A stretch of 48,658 nt of DNA. Source: Jiangella ureilytica. Its GTDB lineage: Bacteria > Actinomycetota > Actinomycetes > Jiangellales > Jiangellaceae. Within the stretch, counting starts at the first letter, position 1. Every line of letters starts with the position of its first letter. Positions 18,071 to 25,805 of the stretch are shown here, piece after piece. Position numbers and translations under genes: made by a program. The notes below the pieces were generated by a model. That model worked only from the letters and a program-made list of their open reading frames with translations, did no database searches and was not told the DNA's origin. The stretch is from assembly GCF_004348545.1 (NCBI RefSeq), contig NZ_SMKL01000043.1, positions 1 through 48,658 of the forward strand. Direction: 5' to 3'.

Positions 18071-18805
18071 GTGGAGGCCTTGGTCGTCCTGCTCTTCGCC
18101 GCGCTGGCCGCGGGCGTGCTCGTCGTCGTGCAGTACGCGCGGTTCGCCGCCCGCCGGCGCGTGGCCGACCTGCGCGGGTTCGTCCGCTCGCGCGGCTGGC
18201 AGCTGACCGCGTCCGACGGCGGGCTGACGCGGCGCTGGCCCGGTCCCCCGTTCCACCCCGGGGGCGGGGTCGCGCGCCCCGTCGTCCGCGGGACACACCG
18301 GGGCCGCGAGTTCACCGGGTTCGAGTACCTCTACGAGGTCACGCCGTCGGCCTCGGCGAAGACCGCGATCCCGCACCGGCACCTGGTGGTGGTGGTTCCG
18401 TTGCCCGGCGCGGTACCGGACTTCGCCGTGACCAGGCAGAACGCCGTCGCCGGAGCGCTGGCGCGGGTGCTGGACCTGCCGGGTGCGGAGGTGCCCGAGA
18501 CCGCCGGGGGCGCCGGGCCCGCAGGGAGCGAGTTCGGGCGGCGCTTCCACGTGGCCTGCGCCGACCCGCTGTTCGCGGCGACGGTGCTGCAGCCGCTCGT
18601 CGTCCAGCGCCTGGTCGAGGGGCCGGTCTGGGAGTGGCGCCTGAGCGGCACCGACATGATCGCGTGGGACGGCGGGCACCTCACCCCCGACCGGTTGCTG
18701 ACCAGGCTCGACGCAATCGCGGACGTGCTCGACCGGGTGCCGGCGGAGGCCTGGCGCCACGGCGGGCCGCGCGACGCCCCGCGCACTGGGCCGGCCGCCT
18801 CCTGA
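18071..18805 (+). CDS. hypothetical membrane-anchored protein, divergent from sufR
   Basis: This is a 244-aa protein. One N-terminal membrane helix, VEALVVLLFAALAAGVLVVV, is followed by a soluble domain. That domain has a GWQLTASDGGLTRRW segment near residue 45 and a VTPSASAKTAIPHRHLVVVV segment near 93. This layout occurs in DUF3137-like or uncharacterised actinobacterial proteins, but I cannot assign a family. GTG 18071 has GAGG about 12 bases upstream. It shares the upstream gap with sufR but no functional link is evident. Confidence 0.7.
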   Translation: MEALVVLLFAALAAGVLVVVQYARFAARRRVADLRGFVRSRGWQLTASDGGLTRRWPGPPFHPGGGVARPVVRGTHRGREFTGFEYLYEVTPSASAKTAIPHRHLVVVVPLPGAVPDFAVTRQNAVAGALARVLDLPGAEVPETAGGAGPAGSEFGRRFHVACADPLFAATVLQPLVVQRLVEGPVWEWRLSGTDMIAWDGGHLTPDRLLTRLDAIADVLDRVPAEAWRHGGPRDAPRTGPAAS

Positions 18806-18834
18806 GCCGTCGTTTGTGCGGGTCGGGTGGGGGT

Positions 18835-19062
18835 ATGTCGTCGGGCATGACCCTTGGCCGTGGCATCTTCCTCATGACGCTGGGGCTGATCCTGGCGCTC
18901 GGCGTGCGCGATCGCGTGGGCACGTTCGACCTGAGCGTCATCGGCTGGATCCTGACCGGCGTCGGCCTGCTGATCTTCTCCCTGGCGTTCGTCGTGGGCC
19001 CGGCGCGGGCGGCGCGCGAGCCCGAGGTCGTCGACGAGCAGGACGACGTGGGCGAGGTCTGA
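18835..19062 (+). CDS. small two-helix membrane protein (DUF6458-like)
   Basis: This 75-aa protein has two membrane helices, GIFLMTLGLILALGVRD and LSVIGWILTGVGLLIFSLAFVV, followed by an acidic tail. The first 45 residues match a second small protein in this window at 24676-24936 almost residue for residue, so the two are paralogs. The start may be ATG 18835 or ATG 18847; GGGTGGGGG precedes the first. The function of the family is unknown. Confidence 0.75.
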   Translation: MSSGMTLGRGIFLMTLGLILALGVRDRVGTFDLSVIGWILTGVGLLIFSLAFVVGPARAAREPEVVDEQDDVGEV

Positions 19063-19104
19063 CCGGTTGTCGGCCGGGTGCCCTGGTCGTGCGAGGATCG
19101 CGGG

Positions 19105-20034
19105 ATGAGCGCAGCACCGGCCGTGGAGATCTCCTCTCTGGTCAAGCGCTACGGCACGGTCAGCGCCGTCGACGGGCTGTCGCTGCGGGTCGCGGCCGGG
19201 AGCATCACCGCCGTCATCGGGCCCAACGGCGCCGGCAAGACCACCACCATCGAGATCTGCGAGGGCTTCCGCCGCCCCGACTCCGGGGTGGTGCGCGTCC
19301 TGGGTCTCGACCCGTCGCGCGACGGTGCCGCGCTGCGGCCGCGGGTCGGCGTGATGCTGCAGGAGGGGGCCGGCTTCTACCCCGGCGCGCGGCCGGCCGA
19401 GCTGCTCACGCACCTGGCCCGGCTGCATGCGCACCCGCTGGACGTCGCGATGCTGATGTCGCGGGTGGGGCTGGGCGACCTGCGGGCGCCGCTGCGGCGG
19501 CTCTCCGGCGGTGAGCGGCAGCGGGTCGCGCTGGCGGCGGCGCTGGTCGGCCGGCCGGAGCTGGTGTTCCTGGACGAGCCGACGGCCGGGCTCGACCCCG
19601 CCGCCCGCCGGTCCACCTGGGCGCTGCTCGCCGAGCTGCGGTCGGCCGGCGTCACCGTCGTGCTGACGACGCACCTCATCGACGAGGCCGAGCGGCTGGC
19701 CGACCACGTGGTGATCGTCGACGCCGGCCGGGTGCTGGCCGAGGGGACGCCCGCGGAGCTGACCAGCGGCGTCTCCGACGACGTCATCCGGTTCGGCGGG
19801 CCGCCGCGGCTGGACGTCGCGTCGCTGCGGGCGGCGCTGCCGGACGGCGCGGTGGTGCGCGAGGTGACGCCGGGCGCGTACGAGGTGGCGGCCGTCGTGG
19901 ATCCGCGGCTGCTGGCGACGCTGACGTCCTGGTGCGCGGCCAACGACATCCTGGCCGAGGGCCTGCAGGTCGGGCACCGGTCGCTGGAGGACGTGTACCT
20001 GGAGCTGATCGGCGCGGGCAGGTCGGCGCCGTGA
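19105..20034 (+). CDS. ABC transporter ATP-binding protein of the ctaA-linked exporter
   Basis: This is a 309-aa ATPase. Walker A is GPNGAGKTT (about residues 39-47), the signature LSGGERQR, Walker B LVFLDEPTAGLD and the H-loop TTHLIDEAE. The gene overlaps its permease by 4 bp (GTGA). In many actinomycetes this pair lies between sufR and ctaA, as it does here apart from an insertion. This suggests a conserved but uncharacterised role in heme or cytochrome-oxidase biogenesis. GAGGA lies 7 bases before the ATG. Confidence 0.92.
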   Translation: MSAAPAVEISSLVKRYGTVSAVDGLSLRVAAGSITAVIGPNGAGKTTTIEICEGFRRPDSGVVRVLGLDPSRDGAALRPRVGVMLQEGAGFYPGARPAELLTHLARLHAHPLDVAMLMSRVGLGDLRAPLRRLSGGERQRVALAAALVGRPELVFLDEPTAGLDPAARRSTWALLAELRSAGVTVVLTTHLIDEAERLADHVVIVDAGRVLAEGTPAELTSGVSDDVIRFGGPPRLDVASLRAALPDGAVVREVTPGAYEVAAVVDPRLLATLTSWCAANDILAEGLQVGHRSLEDVYLELIGAGRSAP

Positions 20035-20855
20035 GCGAGTCGTCGCCGTCGGTGTTCGCGCCGGCGCCGGGTGCCGCGCCGGTCGGGCGGATGCTGGTCG
20101 CACAGGCGCTGTTCGAGATCCGGCTGCTGCTGCGCAACGGCGAGCAACTGCTGCTGACGGCCGCGATCCCGGTGGTGCTGTTGTGGCTGCTGACGGCCGC
20201 GCCGGTGTTCGACACGGGGTCGTACTCGCGGGTGGACTTCCTGGTGCCGGGGATCCTGGCGCTGTGCGTGATGTCGACGGCGTTCACGTCGCTGGCGATC
20301 GCGACCGGTTACGAGCGCCGGTACGGCGCCCTGAAGCGGCTGGCGGCGTCGCCGCTCCCCCGGTGGGCGTTGCTGCTGGCCAAGGCGCTGACGGTGCTGG
20401 TGGTCGAGGCGCTGCAGGTGGCGCTGGTGTGCGGGCTCGGGCTGGCGCTGGGCTGGCGGCCGTCGGGGTCGGCCGTGCCGGTGGTGGTGCTGCTGATCGC
20501 GGGGACGCTGGCCTTCGCCGGACTGGGCCTGCTGATGGCGGGGACGCTGCGCGCGGAGGCGACGCTGGCGGCGGCGAACCTCGTGTACCTGTTGCTGCTG
20601 GTGCTGGGTGGCGTGGTGATCCCGCTGTCCGGCTTCCCGTCCGGTGTGCGGGCGGTCGTCGAGCTGACGCCGACGGGGGCGCTGGCGGACGGCCTGCGCT
20701 CGGTGCTCGCCGACGGCGACGGCCTGCCGTGGGGGTCGGTCGCCGTACTGGCGGCATGGGCGGCCGTGGTCGCGGTGAGGGTCATGAGCCCCGCTCGGCG
20801 CTGGAACACGGACTGGCTCACCCGCCAGCCGATGATGCCCTGCCGCTGCAGGTAG
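20031..20855 (+). CDS. ABC-2 type permease with abnormal C-terminus
   Basis: This protein is nominally 274 aa. Six membrane segments are clear up to about residue 250 (VLAAWAAVVAV). Members of this family normally end within about 10 residues after that segment, usually in an RWE-like tail. Here the frame instead runs on for about 25 residues (SPARRWNTDWLTRQPMMPCR) that are antisense to the 3' end of the convergent PH-domain gene. The last residues are therefore not native. The protein may still work, because all membrane segments are present. Confidence 0.85.
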   Translation: MSESSPSVFAPAPGAAPVGRMLVAQALFEIRLLLRNGEQLLLTAAIPVVLLWLLTAAPVFDTGSYSRVDFLVPGILALCVMSTAFTSLAIATGYERRYGALKRLAASPLPRWALLLAKALTVLVVEALQVALVCGLGLALGWRPSGSAVPVVVLLIAGTLAFAGLGLLMAGTLRAEATLAAANLVYLLLLVLGGVVIPLSGFPSGVRAVVELTPTGALADGLRSVLADGDGLPWGSVAVLAAWAAVVAVRVMSPARRWNTDWLTRQPMMPCRCR

Positions 20856-22228
20856 ACCGTCGCCTTGCGGACGCTGCCCTTGCGGGCGACCAGGTAGTCG
20901 TCGTCGAGATCGTGGCCGAGCGAGCGGTAGGAGTCGTGCGCCAGCATGACCAGCGCGACGCACAGACCGGCCGCGAGCATCGTCAGCACGACCGCCCAGA
21001 AGGTCCGCACCGGCGAGCCCGACGCCAGCCAGACGATGATGCCCGCCAGCACGACGTCGGCCGAGAACGCCCAGCGCAGCCGCCGGCTCCGTGCCGCCAG
21101 CGGGTGCGGAGTCAGACGGCCGCCGGGCCGAACGCCGGCGACCGCCGCCGCGACCGAGGCTGCCACCGTCACCGGCGCCGCCGGCAGCAGCGTCTTCGCC
21201 TCGGACTTCGCGTCGGTGCGCAGGCCCGTCGTCACGACGTCGACGCGGGCGGCGCCTGCGGACCGGACCCCCAGCGGCTCGACGATCTCGACACCGCGGA
21301 CCCGCCGCTCCTCGAGACTGACCGACCTGGTCGTCAGCAGGCCGCGCCGGACCCGCAGAGTGCCGCCGGGCTCGCGCTCGAGCCGGTAGTTCCACCACGC
21401 CTCGAGCGTGAGCGCCAGCATTGCGACCATTCCGACCAGCACGAACACCCCGGCGAACAGCAGCAGGGTCTGCGTGGCGCCGATGCGCTCGACGACGTCG
21501 CGGGTGACGTCGACCGGGAGGTTCTCGCGGCCCGACCAGTCGAGCACCTGGAAGATGCCGCCGACCGCGGCGCCGGCCACCGCGAACGTCCAGAACGACA
21601 GCGGCGCGAACCGCAGCCAGGCCGGGTTCCAGCTCGCCAGGGTGCGCACCCCGGGCGCGGTGCCGTCGGCGGGAGCGGCGGCCCGATCGAGCAGCAGCGC
21701 CCGCAGCCGTTCGCCCTCGTCGCGGCCCACGGGATCGAGCACGAGCGTCTGCCGCGCTTGCCCCGGCCCGGTGGCCTCGAGGCCTTCGCCGGTCCCGATG
21801 CTGACCTTCACCAGCCCGAACATCCGCTGCACCGGTTCAGCGGAGAGGTCGACGGTGCGGATGCGTTCGCGCGCCAGGGAGCGCTTCGACGTGAAGAGCC
21901 AGCCCTTGTGGAGTTCCATGCGCGTCGGCGTGACGCGGTATCGCGTGTGCCGCCAGCGCACGTAGTCGGCGACGGCGCCGCCGGCCACCGCCAGGACGAC
22001 CGCCGGAAGGACGAAGGCGAGCGCGATGCCGTACGACACGCCGGAACCGACCCCGATGACGACGGGGACGCCGGTGGCCAGCGCGATGCCGAGCACCCAG
22101 ATGGCGGTGACCTTCACGGTGTCGCGGTGCAGCGTCAGCCAGTCGGGCGCGCGGCCCGCGACGGAGCCGGGCTCGTGGGTGGCGGCGGAGCCGGCCGGGT
22201 GATCGTGGGCCGGAGGGGGCTCGCTCAT
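20309..22228 (-). CDS. PH domain-containing membrane protein (YdbT-like), native 3' end missing
   Basis: YdbT-like similarity covers about 483 residues from ATG 22228 to about 20780. It includes membrane pairs near residues 40-85, 225-300 and 395-430, and PH domains (WRHTRYRVTPTRMELHKGW; LRVRRGLLTTRSVSLEERRV). The last recognisable segment is RRAGLMTLTATTAA. Relatives continue about 25-35 residues and stop. Here the frame stays open to 20309, entirely antisense to the ABC permease gene. The stop given is only the first in-frame stop; the true product is uncertain. The start overlaps the stop of the small PH gene upstream (ATGA). Confidence 0.65.
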   Translation of the reverse strand: MSEPPPAHDHPAGSAATHEPGSVAGRAPDWLTLHRDTVKVTAIWVLGIALATGVPVVIGVGSGVSYGIALAFVLPAVVLAVAGGAVADYVRWRHTRYRVTPTRMELHKGWLFTSKRSLARERIRTVDLSAEPVQRMFGLVKVSIGTGEGLEATGPGQARQTLVLDPVGRDEGERLRALLLDRAAAPADGTAPGVRTLASWNPAWLRFAPLSFWTFAVAGAAVGGIFQVLDWSGRENLPVDVTRDVVERIGATQTLLLFAGVFVLVGMVAMLALTLEAWWNYRLEREPGGTLRVRRGLLTTRSVSLEERRVRGVEIVEPLGVRSAGAARVDVVTTGLRTDAKSEAKTLLPAAPVTVAASVAAAVAGVRPGGRLTPHPLAARSRRLRWAFSADVVLAGIIVWLASGSPVRTFWAVVLTMLAAGLCVALVMLAHDSYRSLGHDLDDDYLVARKGSVRKATVYLQRQGIIGWRVSQSVFQRRAGLMTLTATTAAHAASTATDPHGRPSPSASTERRPSASAPVGVSSTTARTPDGKPDSGITTPPSTSSNRYTRFAAASVASARSVPAISRPSPAKASVPAISSTTTGTADPDGRQPSASPSPHTSATCSASTTSTVSALASSNAHRGSGDAASRFRAPYRRS

Positions 22229-22719
22229 GTCGCGTCGCCCGGAGTCTCGTGCGTGATGCGGGTGAGCTCCTCGGCGAGGTCGGCCGCCTGCTCGTGGTCG
22301 AGCCCCTCGATCTTGACCGCCCCCGCCGACGACGCCGTGGTCACGGTGACGGTCGACAGCCCGAACGCCCGCTGCAGCGGGCCGCGCGCGGTGTCGACGG
22401 TCTGGATGCGCGACATCGGCGCCACCCGCCAGACCTGCCACAGGACCCCGCCGCGGGTGTAGACGGCCTGGTCGGTGACCTCCCAGCGGTGGATGCGGTA
22501 CCACCACGGTGGCAGCAGCACGAGCCCCGCCATGCCGAGGACCGCGAGCACCGCCGCCGGCACCAGGAACCACGGCCGGGCCGGCGCGATGAGCAGGCCG
22601 AGGATCAGCAACGGGACCACCACGACGGCCGTCAGCACCGCCACCTGGGCGCGCCACCAGGCCCTCACGCGCTGGTCGAGCCAGTGCCGGGGCGGTCGCA
22701 GCCGAGTGCCGCCGCTCAT
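22225..22719 (-). CDS. small PH domain-containing membrane protein (YdbS-like)
   Basis: This is a 164-aa protein. Two membrane helices (LTAVVVVPLLILGLLIAPA and LVPAAVLAVLGMAGLVLLPP) are followed by one bacterial PH domain (IHRWEVTDQAVYTRGGVLWQ, VAPMSRIQTVDTARGPLQRAFGL). In Bacillus the YdbS/YdbT pair confers protection against some antimicrobials; whether that holds here is unknown. Its stop overlaps the ATG of the larger PH gene (ATGA), so the two are translated together. Confidence 0.88.
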   Translation of the reverse strand: MSGGTRLRPPRHWLDQRVRAWWRAQVAVLTAVVVVPLLILGLLIAPARPWFLVPAAVLAVLGMAGLVLLPPWWYRIHRWEVTDQAVYTRGGVLWQVWRVAPMSRIQTVDTARGPLQRAFGLSTVTVTTASSAGAVKIEGLDHEQAADLAEELTRITHETPGDAT

Positions 22720-22945
22720 GTCCGTAGCCTCCCGCAGGTCGTCGCAGTGAGCAGGCCCGGCGCCGGAGCTCGCCGGCGCGCCCGCGGCGACACTCGCGGC
22801 GATCATGACCGGCCCGCAGTCGCACGTTATCCGAGCCGTCACGCCGAGGCGACCGAACTGGGGCGAACCACGCGGTCGCGGCGGGCGGCAGGACCCCGGG
22901 CCTGACCACTCCCCATGCGAGGTGACGAGGGTGGCCCGCAGCCGG

Positions 22946-23041
22946 TGGCCCGGCGGCCCCTGGCCCGGCGGCCCCCGGCCCGGCGGCCCGTGGCCCCGCG
23001 GCCCGTGGCCCGACGTCCCGGGCCCCTGGCCCGGCGGCGGG
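22946..23041. repeat. 15-bp tandem repeat, five full units and a displaced sixth
   Basis: The unit TGGCCCGGCGGCCCC is repeated from 22946 to 23020 with increasing divergence. A further copy lies at 23027-23041 after a 6-base spacer. The unit is five codons long, so it reads as a pentapeptide repeat in every frame (for example WPGGP on plus, GPGAA on minus). Confidence 0.85.
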
Positions 23042-23609
23042 CGCGGGCTCGCGACCGTCGTAGCAGCGGCACACGCCGCGGCCAGCGGCCTCACGTTCCG
23101 CGAGCGCGACGGCGACGGCGACCCGCTCCCCCGCCTGGGGCCGCGACTCCGCGCCGACGATCATCTCCGCCGACGCCGACGGCTGTACCGCCCCCGGCGT
23201 CGCCTCCAGCGCCACCTCCTGCGCCGGCCCTCGCGCGGCGGAGCGCTTGCCGCCGAGCGGCGCCGCGCCCACCAACACGAGCGCGGCAGCGAGCACTGCG
23301 GTGGCCGCCAGCGCGACAGGCGCCCGTGCGGCGGCCGCCGACGCCACGGCAGTGCGGGGACGAGCGGATCGAGAGGTCATGGACCGGACGCTAGAACGGA
23401 ATCGACCCGCCGCGACCGATTCCGGCTTTGCCCGCACGAGGAGGGCGTTTGCCCGCATCAGGGCTACCCGCGAGATCGGCCGAAGACGGCTCAGGGCTAA
23501 CCAGCGGGCTAACGCCGACCGCGAACGGGCTTACGCCTGAGCCTTGACAGAACCCCCCACCTGTGGGGAACCGACCCGCCCCCGAGATCGTCGGCCGGTG
23601 CCGGGTCCC

Positions 23610-23615
23610 TACCAT
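23610..23615 (+). promoter_or_regulatory. putative -10 element of ctaA (leaderless start)
   Basis: TACCAT fits the TANNNT -10 pattern and ends 6 bases before GTG 23622. A transcript from the usual distance would begin at or next to the start codon. No Shine-Dalgarno sequence is present. Confidence 0.5.
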
Positions 23616-23621
23616 GACGTG

Positions 23622-24593
23622 GTGACCACGACCGTCCCCACGAGCCCGGCGCCGGCGCCCGGCCGGCAGCCGGGCCGAGCCGCGCGGCTCGTGCGGTGGC
23701 TGCCGCTGCCGTCGGAGGCGACGCTGCGCAAGCTGGCCGTCGCCTCGCTGGTCACGCAGGCCGGCATCATCGTGACCGGCGGGGCCGTGCGGCTCACCGA
23801 CTCGGGGCTCGGCTGCCCGGACTGGCCGCACTGCACGGCGGGCTCGCTGACCGCGACGCCCGAGATGGGGATGCACGGGGCCCTCGAGTTCGGCAACCGG
23901 ATGCTCACGTTCGTCGTGGGCGCGGTCGCGTTCCTCATGCTGGTCGCCGTCCTGCGCACGCTGACCTCGGACCGGCCGCGCCGCGACCTGGTCGTCCTGT
24001 CGGCGGTGCTGCTCGGCGTCGTGCCGGCGCAGGCGGTCATCGGCGGCATCACCGTCTGGACCGACCTGAACCCGTGGGTCGTGATGTTCCACTTCCTGGT
24101 GTCGGCCGCGCTGGTCGGCGTCGCGACCGTGCTGGTCAGACGTACGCAGCGGCCGCTGGGCGCCGTGCCCGGCCGGGTCGGCCAGCCGTGGCTGGAGCGG
24201 CTCGGCCTGCTCACGCTCGTCGTCACCGCGATCGCGGTCTACCTGGGCGCCGTGGTCACCGGCAGCGGCCCGCACGCCGGCGACCCCGACTCGAAGCGCA
24301 CCGGACTCGACGTCGCCGTCGTGACGCAGGTGCACGCCGACTCCGTCCTGGTGCTCATCGGCATCTCGGTCGGGTTCTGGTTCACCGCCCGGGCGGTCGG
24401 CTCCCCGGGCCGCGCGGCCACCGCTGCCGCCGTCCTGCTGGCCGTGGAGTTCGGGCAGGGCCTCATCGGGCTGGTGCAGTATCGCCTGGAGCTGCCGGAA
24501 CTGCTGGTCGGCCTGCACATGCTCGGGGCGGCGCTCTTGGTGATGGCCGCGACCGACGCCTGGCTCGCGACACGCTGGCTGCCCTCGCGCTGA
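23622..24593 (+). CDS. ctaA: heme A synthase (COX15/CtaA)
   Basis: This 323-aa membrane enzyme oxidises heme O to heme A for cytochrome aa3 oxidase. The signature GGAVRLTDSGLGCPDWPHC begins near residue 47. Histidine ligands recur in MHGALEFGNR, MFHFLVSAAL, QVHADSVLVL and GLHMLGAALL, each in a membrane segment. About eight helices are predicted. GTG 23622 is taken as start; GTG 23619 is immediately before it. The ctaB gene for the preceding step lies 3.4 kb away on the other strand. Confidence 0.93.
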   Translation: MTTTVPTSPAPAPGRQPGRAARLVRWLPLPSEATLRKLAVASLVTQAGIIVTGGAVRLTDSGLGCPDWPHCTAGSLTATPEMGMHGALEFGNRMLTFVVGAVAFLMLVAVLRTLTSDRPRRDLVVLSAVLLGVVPAQAVIGGITVWTDLNPWVVMFHFLVSAALVGVATVLVRRTQRPLGAVPGRVGQPWLERLGLLTLVVTAIAVYLGAVVTGSGPHAGDPDSKRTGLDVAVVTQVHADSVLVLIGISVGFWFTARAVGSPGRAATAAAVLLAVEFGQGLIGLVQYRLELPELLVGLHMLGAALLVMAATDAWLATRWLPSR

Positions 24594-24675
24594 CCAGGTT
24601 GCGACGTCCCGTTTGCTGATCCGGCGGCCGGGTACCTCCCAGGCACAATGCTGCCCCTTCGGAGGAGTGTCGAAC

Positions 24676-24936
24676 ATGAGTATCGGCCTTGGAGTCTTCC
24701 TGATGGCACTGGGCCTGATCCTGGCGCTCGGTGTTCGAGATCGGCTGTCCGACTTCGATCTCAGCATGATCGGCTGGGTGCTCACCGGCGTCGGTGCCCT
24801 GGCCATCGTGGTATCTGTGATGGTCACGTCGATGCGTACGCGCGGCCGCACGCGCAGCACGGAGTACGTCGAGCGCCCGCCCACCACGGAGTATGTCGAG
24901 CGTCGCGAGCGTCGCAACGACATCGACCCCCTCTGA
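24676..24936 (+). CDS. small two-helix membrane protein (DUF6458-like), second copy
   Basis: This is an 86-aa protein. Two helices (GVFLMALGLILALGVRDR and LSMIGWVLTGVGALAIVVSV) are followed by an arginine-rich tail containing the duplicated word TEYVER. It is close to the 75-aa protein at 18835-19062 over the first 45 residues but has a basic tail instead of an acidic one. GGAGGAG lies 8 bases before the ATG. The function is unknown. Confidence 0.82.
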   Translation: MSIGLGVFLMALGLILALGVRDRLSDFDLSMIGWVLTGVGALAIVVSVMVTSMRTRGRTRSTEYVERPPTTEYVERRERRNDIDPL

Positions 24937-24946
24937 TCCCGCAGGA

Positions 24947-25777
24947 TCAGCGTCCCGGCTGCACCACGACCTCGCCGGCCGCCAGCCGGCGAACCGCCGC
25001 GCCCGTCCCGAACTCGGGGCGGGCGTCGGCGTTGTCGAGGTAGTACCGCAGCGTGTGGTAGACCAGCACCGGGTCGGCGCCGAGCCGATCGGCCGGGATC
25101 GCCGCGGCCACGTCCACGGGCTCGCGCGTCACCACCGTCAGCCAGTTCTGCACCGGCCGAGCCGCAGCGCCCAGCCCGTACCGGACCGACGACGTGCCGA
25201 TGCGCGCCACCTGCTCCCACGTCAACACGACGGGGTCGCCGCCGAGCCCCACCACGAGGTGCGACGGCGTCAGGTCCAGTCCGAGCCGCCTGCGCGAGGT
25301 GACCAGCCCGACGATGCCGCCGAGCAGCAGCACCGATCCGATGACCAGCAGGACCACGAACCCGAGCAGCGCCGACCACTCGCCGCGCACCGCCGCGATG
25401 ACGAACGCCGCCACCCCGAGCCCGGTGATCGCCAACCCCAGGATCGCCAGCGCCAGGCTCACCAGCGGCGACGCCGGTCGCACGGGAACCCGCACGCCGG
25501 TCTGCCGTACTCCGGCGACCTCGAGCGAGACCTCCTCGACGGCATATTCGCGGCGGCGCGGCCGGGTGCCGGCGGCGACGGGCGCGAGGACCAGCAGCAT
25601 CGCCGCGATCACCGCCGCGCCGACCCGGTGGCCCGCCGTCAGCGCGAGGATGCCGACCGGCACCAGGACGAGCGCGAGAAGGCCGAACACGACCGCGCCG
25701 AGCCAGCCGCCGAGAGGTGGACGGCGCCACTCCGGCGGCCACGGCAGCGGAGTCACGGCGACGATGCTCTCACGCAC
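24947..25777 (-). CDS. hypothetical membrane protein
   Basis: This 276-aa protein has four hydrophobic segments in two pairs, at about residues 25-70 and 100-155. A C-terminal soluble domain contains LTWEQVARIGTSSVRYG and PVLVYHTLRYYLDNADARPE. The soluble part looks PH-like but lacks clear motifs. The start may be GTG 25777 or the GTG seven codons on, and neither has a strong ribosome binding site. Upstream lies the hairpin array, which would form its 5' leader if transcription starts beyond it. Confidence 0.75.
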   Translation of the reverse strand: MRESIVAVTPLPWPPEWRRPPLGGWLGAVVFGLLALVLVPVGILALTAGHRVGAAVIAAMLLVLAPVAAGTRPRRREYAVEEVSLEVAGVRQTGVRVPVRPASPLVSLALAILGLAITGLGVAAFVIAAVRGEWSALLGFVVLLVIGSVLLLGGIVGLVTSRRRLGLDLTPSHLVVGLGGDPVVLTWEQVARIGTSSVRYGLGAAARPVQNWLTVVTREPVDVAAAIPADRLGADPVLVYHTLRYYLDNADARPEFGTGAAVRRLAAGEVVVQPGR

Positions 25778-25805
25778 GTCCGGACAGATGCTGCGCGCCG
25801 CTAGC

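Larger units (their letters stand above)
22720..23618. other. 900-base gap with an unresolved signal-peptide-like frame and repeats
   Basis: On the minus strand from ATG 23380 one frame has codon use typical of real genes for about 110 residues. It begins like a secreted protein, with VALAATAVLAAALVLVGAA as hydrophobic core. It then enters the 15-bp tandem repeat near 23041, where coding character is lost, and no stop occurs before the PH genes. It may be a gene damaged at the repeat. At 23543-23548 there is TTGACA, followed by the palindrome CCCCACCTGTGGGG (23554-23567), between this frame and ctaA. Confidence 0.4.

Noticed and set aside
20309-20780. Extra 155-residue domain of the PH-domain protein
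   Set aside because: This part is exactly antisense to a well-supported ABC permease and has a low-complexity Ser/Pro/Thr composition. It is read-through past a lost stop, not a domain.
22805-23500. Plus-strand gene containing WPGGP repeats
   Set aside because: The pentapeptide repeat arises in any frame from the 15-bp DNA repeat, and the rest of the frame is arginine-rich noise.
23543-23571. Sigma-70-type promoter for ctaA based on TTGACA at 23543
   Set aside because: TTGACA is perfect, but no -10-like hexamer lies 16-19 bases after it, and the likely -10 TACCAT is 61 bases farther on.
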